DNA of 39,468 nucleotides, taken from DASSFZ01 sp036514635 (lineage in GTDB: Bacteria > Chloroflexota > Anaerolineae > Fen-1058). The notes beneath the pieces were generated by a model. That model was given only the letters and a program-made list of their open reading frames with translations, had not been told where the DNA came from and searched no databases. This document shows, one piece after another, positions 17,167-25,000 of the stretch (position 1 is the stretch's first letter; each line of letters opens with the position of its first letter). The position numbers and the translations under genes were made by a program. The stretch lies in assembly GCA_036514635.1 (NCBI GenBank), contig DATBWU010000412.1, forward strand, positions 1 to 39,468. The letters are read 5' to 3'.

Positions 17167-19010
17167 TGTTTCTCCCACAAGGTCACAGTCTGCGTCACTT
17201 GGGGCGGGAATGAGGCACTCTCGCGGAAGAGCGCCCAGCCGAGCCATGCCTCGAAGGTCAACCCCGCCGTATCCCAGGATTTGCGGATGATAATCTGGGT
17301 GCCGATATAGGATGAGTCCGGCACCGAAGGCTGATCGTCGCCAAGGGTTACGAAGCCCGCGATCGTGCCGCTCGAAACATCGACATTTCGCAGATACCAC
17401 CCCACGACCGGATCATCGACCCCGACCCGGATCGGCAGTGTGCTTGCATGGCCCTGCGCGCGGATGGCGATCTGGTTCGCCGTCTCGACGAGCAGGCGCA
17501 CACCGGGCGTCGTCACGCTTGATCCCCAGATTATCTCACGCGCATCACCGGCGCGAACTTGCGTTGCCCCCCACCCGGCCGAGAACGATGCCAGGACGAG
17601 CGCGATGAGCGCCAGCACACCCGATCCGCGCAGAGTGGGTCGCAGGCCGACCATGAGCGCTTGCAGCCCCGCAACGATACCGATGATCAGCACGGTCAGA
17701 ATCAGGGCCGGCACTTCCGGGGGAAGCGCGAGCGTAGTCGGGTTCATCACCAGATACTTGCCGCGCGTATAGCCTGCCAGCATCAACATCAAAAACGCCA
17801 GGACGATCCCGCCGACCGACAGCACGATGCCCTCGGCGGACAGCGACGCGTGAGCGCGCACCGATTCCGCCAACGGTTGAACCACGTATCCGGCCAACAC
17901 AGCCAGCAGCATCACGGGCAGCACCAGATCGGCCGGATGGCGGCCAGGCTGCATGATCACGATGGCCAGCGCGATCATCGCGCCCAATCCCAGCCACGGG
18001 CCAAAGAGAGACTCCAGTTTAACCGCAGAGGACGCAGAGAGCGCAGAGTTGTTTGAACGCTCTGCGTGCTCCGCGCTCTCTGCGGCGAGATCAGTATCGG
18101 GCCGAGCCGCAGGCGCACGTCGGAACTGGAGAAGCACATACACGAGACCGATCGTCCCGAAGGTAAGCGCCAGCGGCTCGTAAACGATCAAGACCTGAAT
18201 GATATCGAACGCCGAAGAACCGCCGTCCGCCTGAAACGCGCCGAGCCACGCCGATAGCACGTCGGCAGCCGCGCCCAGCCCGCCGGGTCGAGTGAGCAGC
18301 CCGGTCGATGCCAGCGCGAGCGCGCCGATCAGCCCCAACGCGATCGTTGCCGGTTGTGGCGAGCGGGGCGTGCGCTGCCAGGTCGATCGCCATGCATCAG
18401 CCAACTCGCCGCCGAACACGAAACGCAGGACGAGCGCGCCCACGGCCAGCGCCACGAGCGCCGTATATATCCCCGGCCCGGACGCCAGGCCAATGCCCAG
18501 CGCGATCGCCGCGCCGATCAGGTTGCGCTCATCGCCGAGCAACAGGTAGCGCCGCGCCAGTGCGATCGCGGCCAGCGTCGACGCGGCGGCCAAGACTGCG
18601 CCATCGACCGAGCGCGAGGTGACGAGCGCCACCGGCGAGATCGCCAGAACCAGCGACGCGCTCAACGCGCCAAAACGGCCGAGCGTATCGCGGAAGGAGA
18701 TCGGCGTCAACACGACGATCGAGCCGACCAGGGCTGGCACGAGCCGCACGATGTCATCGCTCGGCGAGAACAGCAGCATCAACAGCGAGTTGACGGCGTA
18801 CAACAACGGGCTGCCTCCCAACGGCACGGGGTCGCCGCGCAGCGCGGCCAGCGCCTGCGCCGCCTCGTGCTCAGAGAGCGGGGCCAGGCTCAACCGGAAC
18901 AGGCGCAAGAACAACGCCAGGCCGAACACACCGGCATACAGCGCCGTCTCAACAGTGATCGCTCGGCTTCGAGGGGCGACTCCAGTCGCCGCCAGAGAAG
19001 AGGCTGCCAT
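17139..19010 (-). CDS. Agl23-like GT-C paralogue lacking the acidic dipeptide
   Basis: A 623-residue polytopic membrane protein with the N-terminal layout of the neighbouring Agl23-type protein, but shorter and with no propeller. At the position of HDE in that paralogue it reads EHE (47-49), so the Asp of the catalytic-type dipeptide is replaced. It may be inactive, or act as a partner subunit. The ATG at 19010 has GGA seven bases upstream; a GTG two codons earlier is the alternative. The N-terminus (ATGVAPRS) and a loop at about 308-330 are encoded by palindromic repeats, and the last residues (about GSPDSGGN) come from a mobile element that also gives the stop. Confidence 0.82.
   Translation of the reverse strand: MAASSLAATGVAPRSRAITVETALYAGVFGLALFLRLFRLSLAPLSEHEAAQALAALRGDPVPLGGSPLLYAVNSLLMLLFSPSDDIVRLVPALVGSIVVLTPISFRDTLGRFGALSASLVLAISPVALVTSRSVDGAVLAAASTLAAIALARRYLLLGDERNLIGAAIALGIGLASGPGIYTALVALAVGALVLRFVFGGELADAWRSTWQRTPRSPQPATIALGLIGALALASTGLLTRPGGLGAAADVLSAWLGAFQADGGSSAFDIIQVLIVYEPLALTFGTIGLVYVLLQFRRAPAARPDTDLAAESAEHAERSNNSALSASSAVKLESLFGPWLGLGAMIALAIVIMQPGRHPADLVLPVMLLAVLAGYVVQPLAESVRAHASLSAEGIVLSVGGIVLAFLMLMLAGYTRGKYLVMNPTTLALPPEVPALILTVLIIGIVAGLQALMVGLRPTLRGSGVLALIALVLASFSAGWGATQVRAGDAREIIWGSSVTTPGVRLLVETANQIAIRAQGHASTLPIRVGVDDPVVGWYLRNVDVSSGTIAGFVTLGDDQPSVPDSSYIGTQIIIRKSWDTAGLTFEAWLGWALFRESASFPPQVTQTVTLWEKQGSPDSGGN
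18021..18087. repeat. In-frame CGCAGAG palindromic element
   Basis: ACCGCAGAGGACGCAGAG on the left faces CTCTGCGTGCTCCGCGCTC then CTGCGG on the right. Read in the gene it gives AAESAEHAERSNNSALSASS, a hydrophilic loop between two membrane helices. Confidence 0.75.
18975..18990. repeat. GGCGACTCCAGTCGCC palindrome in an N-terminal coding region
   Basis: A perfect 16-bp palindrome, read as ATGVAP at the N-terminus of the GT-C paralogue. It belongs to the family also found in frame at 20794-20819 and 26226-26250. Confidence 0.65.
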
Positions 19011-19058
19011 TTCCACATCCGTCAGGACTTACGCAGTTGGAAGTTTTCTTAAAGGCTC

Positions 19059-19082
19059 AATGGGTGTTTTAAGGAGGTCGAT
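19059..19082 (+). repeat. Terminal fragment of a dispersed element
   Basis: AATGGGTGTTTTAAGGAGG plus TCGAT matches 36701-36724 at 23 of 24 bases. In the second copy it forms one end of an imperfect inverted-repeat element. Confidence 0.65.
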
Positions 19083-19083
19083 G

Positions 19084-19171
19084 CAACGAATCCACATCGG
19101 ATAAACGAATGCGGCTTGCGCTATCTCATACCTGTTGCGGATTCGCTTATTCGTTGCCCATCCGTTGCCTC
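19084..19171 (-). repeat. AACGAATAA repeat, copy B
   Basis: On the minus strand it begins GAGGCAACGGATG, contains AACGAATAAGCGAAT and GGTAT, and ends GATTCGTTGC, so it is related to copy A at 16921-17009 in the opposite orientation. The rest of the gap to 19243 shows only a GAGGAG/CTCCTC near-palindrome. Confidence 0.6.
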
Positions 19172-19243
19172 GACCACATTGACCACCATTGGTTTTGGGG
19201 CCAGCGGCCTACCTCCTTGAAATCCATGAGGAGCCTCCTCAAA

Positions 19244-21898
19244 TCATTGCGCCGAGGTGATGATCGATCTGGGCACACGATAGATCGTCGCACCGCCCTG
19301 CTCAAAGGCGACACTCATGATCGCGCCGAACTTCGCCAACCCTTCCGGCGGGTATTTCGCCCGCTCGTTCGGCCCGACGTACACAAACTCGACGCGGTAC
19401 TTTCGCAGCAGGTCGAACACCTTCACCTTGTCAATCGTGCTGTAGATGAGATCGACATCGGTCACGCGGGGGCTGATGTCGTCATAGGCGCCCCGCCACT
19501 GGCCCTCGTGCCCAACCCAGCCTACGACAGTCGGCACGCCGCTCCAACCCGACAGGCGCGACGTGTAGTCCTGAAAACCTTGTCCCGGCGCTTCCAAGAC
19601 GACTGAATCGGGGCTGGCGTTCTGCGCCAGCCAGTCGATCGCCGCCACCTCATCCGGCGCGAAGCGTTCGGTCGGCGCGCGCGCGTCAAGCGTGGGGTCA
19701 ATCGGCGCAATGATCCGCTCGCCGGTCTGCGCATCGATCATCTCACGCAGTGGGCGGCCGACCGTCCCGCTCTGAATCGCCAACAGCGGGTAAACCAATC
19801 CACCGGCGAGGCTCACCGCGAGCACACCACCCAACGCCAGGCGGCCGGCGACGTTCCTCAGGCGTTCCCGCGAGGCCCACAGATGATACACCGCATACGC
19901 CGACGCCACGCCCCACAACGCCCAGGCCTGATAATATAACTTGAAGACCGTGTTCATGCGATAGCCGAACTGATCGAGCAGATACACGTACTCCACCGCG
20001 AACGTCAACAGCGCGCCGACGGCGAACAACACCAGGGCAAAGGGAGCGCCCGGCTCATCGTCCTCGCGGGCCGCCGCCAGGCGTGATCGCAAAATCAGCG
20101 CGATCGCCGCCAGCACCACGCCCAAGAACAACGGCACGCTGAAATCGCTCAGTCGCTCGACCAGGGCCTGGCCCAGGCTGATCCCTTGCGCCGCCAGAAT
20201 GCTCGACACTTCGTCGAGCTTCGCCCGCGTCCCCTCGCTCAGGCTAAGAATGACCACGGTCGCGCTGGCCGTGACGAGCGCCGACCCAATCACGATCGCC
20301 GCGCCGTCACCGAAGGTGGCGAGCAGCGCACGCCCGGCGCTCACGCGGCGCTGCTGCACCGCTCGCACGAGGAGCGTCACAATCAGCGCCGTGCCGATCA
20401 ACAGGAATGGGCCGAACACGACGAAGAATTGCGGCAGGCGCGTCGGATTGTAGATGTTAGGCGCGATGCCGGCCACCTGCGACCGAAGTCCGAAGTAAAA
20501 CGGCAGGTAGGCCACGGCACCGAGCACGCCGCAGAGCACCAGGGCAATGAAGGCGTCGCCCCAGATCGACAGGTTGGAGCCGGTCGCCGGCCGTGCGCTT
20601 GAATCACGGCTTGAAGTCTCGGCGCGAGCGGCGGGGTGGGATGACCATCGGCCCACGCCCCAGGCCAGCGCAACGATGAACACGTGAATCGGAAAATCCC
20701 ACGTGTTTAGAAAACTCAGCGCGCCGAGGAACACCGGGTACGTCAGCGCGATCGGCGCGGCATCCCAGAACCACCCTCGCCACCCATTTCTGTAGGAGAC
20801 ATCTCCAGATGTCGCCCCAGATGCCGATCCCATCCGAAACAGATTGAATGCCAGTGCGATCGACATCAGCGCATACGGCAGCGCCAGAACGTGCGGATGC
20901 ATATCGCCCAGCAAGAAACTGAAGAACGGGAATTCGTCAATCAATTCCTGATCCAACTCGGGATTAGATCGATCCAATGGATAATCGTGCACGACGCGGG
21001 AGGCCCGCCACCACCACCAGCCCTGACTCGCGCGCGGGTGCGCCGGGCAGCCATTCGCATCACAGAACGGCCAGCGGACTTCGCCCGGCTTCTCCGGCGC
21101 CGGCGGCTTGTTAAGCTCCTTGATGTCCAGCCAGCTCCAGAACTCCGGCGAGCCGATCGCGTTGGAATGCGCCACTTCGAGCGGCCCTTCGAAGTTACCC
21201 AGCGCCGGCACGAACAACGCGCCGAGCAGGCCCGTGGCGACGATCGCCGCCGTCGTCGCGCGCTTCGACGCGGCGGCCAGGTTCGCCGCGATGCCGAACG
21301 CGCCTGCCGCCGTCAGCGCGAACCACAGCGCGTTGCTCAGGCTGAAGGCGACGCCCGGGTTCACCGCCGACGTCTTCATCAGCGTCGACATCATCACGTA
21401 GCCAAAGTAGTAATACGAGATGCCGAAGCCGGACAGCCACGGGTCGCTCGGCGGGAAGGTTGTCGAGCGGGCAATGCCGTTCATGAAGGCGAATTCCATC
21501 GACTTCTCAGTCGTGCTCAGATCGGGGTTGTGCGCGCGGAACAGCGCCCACGCCGCGAGCGCGATCAAGAACACCGCTTCATAGGCAATCACCCAACCCA
21601 CATGCGCACGCAGCCACGCGGTCAACTTAGGCCCGTCATCCCAGCGCCGATACACCCACACACTCAAGAGGGCCACCAGCCCAAACGCCAGCAGGATGCC
21701 GCCGCCGGTGTTACGCAGCCACCCCAGCGATCCGAGCGCCCACAACAAGTAGTTGCCCAGTAACATGCCGGCCGGCTTGGCAACCGAATAGCCGCGATCG
21801 GGCAGCCAGCGCAGCAACCGAAAGACGAGCGGCAGCGCCGTCAGACCCATCGCTTGAAGAAGCGACCACCAGATCAGGATAGAAGTTGCGTCAGACAT
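19244..21898 (-). CDS. DUF2298 (Chlor_Arch_YYY) membrane protein
   Basis: An 884-residue polytopic membrane protein of the DUF2298/TIGR03662 family, single-domain class. The diagnostic YYYxG motif is YYYFG at 162-166, inside a loop after LSGFGISY. A soluble C-terminal portion (about 690 onward) has a conserved WLAQNASPDSVVLEAPG region also present in the 1956-residue paralogue downstream-encoded on the same strand. Function is unknown; the fold is GT-C-like and the neighbourhood suggests glycan transfer. The start is the ATG at 21898, two codons inside a TTG. No ribosome site is visible because the upstream spacer is tandem repeat. A palindromic unit is carried in frame near 20800. Confidence 0.88.
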   Translation of the reverse strand: MSDATSILIWWSLLQAMGLTALPLVFRLLRWLPDRGYSVAKPAGMLLGNYLLWALGSLGWLRNTGGGILLAFGLVALLSVWVYRRWDDGPKLTAWLRAHVGWVIAYEAVFLIALAAWALFRAHNPDLSTTEKSMEFAFMNGIARSTTFPPSDPWLSGFGISYYYFGYVMMSTLMKTSAVNPGVAFSLSNALWFALTAAGAFGIAANLAAASKRATTAAIVATGLLGALFVPALGNFEGPLEVAHSNAIGSPEFWSWLDIKELNKPPAPEKPGEVRWPFCDANGCPAHPRASQGWWWWRASRVVHDYPLDRSNPELDQELIDEFPFFSFLLGDMHPHVLALPYALMSIALAFNLFRMGSASGATSGDVSYRNGWRGWFWDAAPIALTYPVFLGALSFLNTWDFPIHVFIVALAWGVGRWSSHPAARAETSSRDSSARPATGSNLSIWGDAFIALVLCGVLGAVAYLPFYFGLRSQVAGIAPNIYNPTRLPQFFVVFGPFLLIGTALIVTLLVRAVQQRRVSAGRALLATFGDGAAIVIGSALVTASATVVILSLSEGTRAKLDEVSSILAAQGISLGQALVERLSDFSVPLFLGVVLAAIALILRSRLAAAREDDEPGAPFALVLFAVGALLTFAVEYVYLLDQFGYRMNTVFKLYYQAWALWGVASAYAVYHLWASRERLRNVAGRLALGGVLAVSLAGGLVYPLLAIQSGTVGRPLREMIDAQTGERIIAPIDPTLDARAPTERFAPDEVAAIDWLAQNASPDSVVLEAPGQGFQDYTSRLSGWSGVPTVVGWVGHEGQWRGAYDDISPRVTDVDLIYSTIDKVKVFDLLRKYRVEFVYVGPNERAKYPPEGLAKFGAIMSVAFEQGGATIYRVPRSIITSAQ
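20794..20819. repeat. In-frame GACATCTCCAGATGTC palindrome
   Basis: A perfect 16-bp palindrome (20798-20813) with the family ends GGCGAC and TCCTACA on the minus strand. It encodes GATSGDVSYR in a loop of the DUF2298 protein. Confidence 0.7.
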
Positions 21899-22035
21899 GG
21901 TCAATCAGTGATCAGTGAGACGGTGATCAGTAAGACAGTGATCGGTGAGACAATGATCTAGTGAGACGGTGACCAATGAAGCAGTGAATTACTGCTTACC
22001 GATCCACTGATCACTGATTACTGAACCACTGATCA
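21899..22035. repeat. TGATCAGTGAGAC tandem and inverted repeat between DUF2298 genes
   Basis: About five imperfect 15-base units (TGATCAGTGAGACGG-like) run into an inverted half of TCACTGATCAC-like units. A related short CAGTGATCAGTGGTCAG piece lies at 28964-28985. It fills the spacer and may form a long hairpin in the transcript. Confidence 0.7.
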
Positions 22036-22040
22036 CTGAA

Positions 22041-25000
22041 TCACTGCCCTCGGATGACCTCGTAAATCTTGACACCGGCATTCTCGTGCGCGACGCGCAG
22101 TTCACCTGCCTGCGCCATCTGATCGAACTTGGCGAGCGACTCGGCCGGATAATACATCTTCTCCAGCTCGCCCACGTAGATGTACTTGACGCCGTACCGG
22201 TTGAGAATCTTGCGCGCCGTCGCTTCCGATGGATCGCCAAACAGCGACGCCACATCCTGGATGCGCCGATCGATGGCAGCGCCCGGCACGACCACGCCGC
22301 GCTGCTGGCGTTGATGGTTAGTCCAGCCCAGGATCGTCGGCAGGCCGGTGTTGATCGAGACACGGCTGCCCCACAGGTATTCGTGCTTCGAGCGGCCCTC
22401 GGCGACGACCGGCGTCCCGATGACGTTATCCTGCATCCACGTGATCGCTTCGTAGTCCCAGCCCAAGTTCAACTCGTGCGCCACATCCGATTCGTCGGCC
22501 TCGGTGTAATGCGCGTCTTGCATGTAAGCCATTCCGTCGAGGCCGGGTGGATCGCCTTCGGTGAAGCGCTCTCGCAGTTTGCCGTTGATCGCCGCGGAGG
22601 GTGGATATAACATACCGCCGACCACCAGCGCAACCATCACCGCGCGCCAGCCGCCATTGAAGCGTGGCAATTCGATCGACGCGCGCCGCCACATCCAGCC
22701 CAGCGCGACCGCCCCGGCGATACCCAGCAGCACCCAGACCTGATAGTAGAACTTGAAGACCATATTCATGCGGCTGATGTCGCCCCGGAACACGACCAGT
22801 TCGACGGCGAGCGTCAGCGCGATCGCCAGGAATACCATCAGCAGCCAGAAGCGCGTCACGGGCGGCAGGCGCGGCCTCAGCATCAGTGCGCCCGTCGCCA
22901 GCATCAGCGGCACGGCGACGACAGCGACCCACACGTTTTTGAAGGCAGCGAAGTACGCCATCGCCAGCACGCCGATAGCGATCGGCACGCCGACCAGCCA
23001 GCGCCACTCACCCAATCGCTTCCACGCGGCGGAAGTCCAGCGCAAGCCCCAGCGCCTCATCTCGACATACAGATACGTGACGATGGGAAACAGGAAGATA
23101 CCGTGCGCGAACAGATACGCCCACAGCACGGTCTTCGATCCGGTCCAGCCTTCCAGGCCGGTGTTGCCCAATCGGTCAGACGAATTGAACGGCGAGAACA
23201 ATATCGTCGCCGCGCCGAACATCAGGCCGACGCGCACGATGAAGCGCAGCCACGTTTCCTTCGCGGCGAGTGGTTCTGCGGCCCACGTGCCGAACGCCAG
23301 CGCGACCAGCCCAATGCCGAGATAGGTAGGATAGTCTGCCGTGTTCGTCGCGCGCAGCGCGCCAATCGCCAGCCCACCGAGAATCAAGCTGAGCAAGTCC
23401 ATCCCATGTGAAGCGAACCACTGAGACACGGAGAGCACGGAGAAAACCCTCCGTGGACTCCGTCCCACAGGGAGACTTCGCACTGTCTCCGTGGTCGAAG
23501 AGGCAACTCGCGTATTGGCAGTCTGTCGCAACGGCACGCGGACCACCCACGACAGCCCCAGCCCTAACACCAGAATCGTGATCGGCAGCGCCATCATGTG
23601 CGCGTGCAAATCGGCATACAGGAAGGTGAAGTAGGGAATCTCCGTGATCGGCCCGGCCTCGCCTTCCGAGGCGGGGATGATACGCGTCGCGTTCCAGTAC
23701 CACCAATCGGTCGGGAACACCAACTGCTTCTTCCCGGTAACCAGATTGAGGACACCGTCGACGAACTTCTCCGTGTTATCGATGATCGCGAGGCCGGTTT
23801 CAACAGGGACGCGGCACTTCGCCCCAGTCTCATCGGTCGTGCACAGCTCGCCGATTTTGTCGTACAGCAGTTTCACTTCGCCCAGGTTGCCGATCAGCAT
23901 GACGAACACCGAAGCGATGACACCCGCAACAATGGGCAGGCGAGCGCCCGGAGTTGAAACTCCGGGCTGAGAACGCGAAGCCCGGTGAACCGGGCTAGCC
24001 GGCCGCCAGCCGGCTGAAGCCGGGAGGTTCACCTCCCGGCGCAGCGCGCGTGCACCGAACCGGCTCGCGATCCCATGCGCCACGCTGAACGTGCCCATCG
24101 CCGCCAGCGCGTAGATCGTCGGCACGGCGATGTTGTACGCGATGGCGGGGACAATGCCCAGCAGCTTCACCAGCGATGCCAGCATGACCCAGCCGTAGTA
24201 GTAGTAGGTCATGAAGCCGCCGGAGAACCACGGATCGTACGGCGGGAAGTATTGTGATTTGATCACTGCGTTGAAGTAGGCGAAGTCCATCGGCTTCTCG
24301 CCGCCTCGCCACGGGTTCCACAGGTCGGGGTTGCCATAGCGCAGCAGCAGGAACAACAGAAAAGCCGCCGCGAAGACGATCTCCTCGATCAGAATGAGGC
24401 GCGCGTTGCGGCGGAGGAAATCTTTGACTGCGCCCCATCGGGCGCGCGCAATCAGGCCGCCGATCGCCGCCAGCACGATCACCATCAGCACAACCGCCTC
24501 GCGCGTGAAAGGCAGCACGCGGAAACTCGCCGGGAACCAGATCAGGAACGACAGCAGCAACACGCCCAGCGTTCGCGCCAGGCCATAGCCGCGATCGGCC
24601 AGGCCGGGGACAACCACGAACAGGATCGGGAAGGCGAACAATCCCAGCACGCCGACGGCCACGTACCACACCATGACGCCGACGCCCGGCGCTGTGTTGA
24701 GCAGGCCGTTTCGATCGAACAGCGCCGACCACGTGCCGCTGGCCTGCTGGGTTTCAAAATCCGCCGGCTTGAGCATTTGCCCGGTGGGCGAGGCGGTCTC
24801 GTCACGCGGCTTGAAGCCGTGATAGGCGGCTTCCAGATCGAGGCCGCTCAACTGGGTGATGACATCCTGGATCGAGAAATCGGCGCGCTTCTTGAAGAGA
24901 ATCACGCGCGGGTGATCGTACACGCTGAAGGCTTCTTCGGCGGGCGGATACGGCACAGAAATCACGCCAGGCTCCGGCAGCCGAGTGGGGTCCGGCCAGA

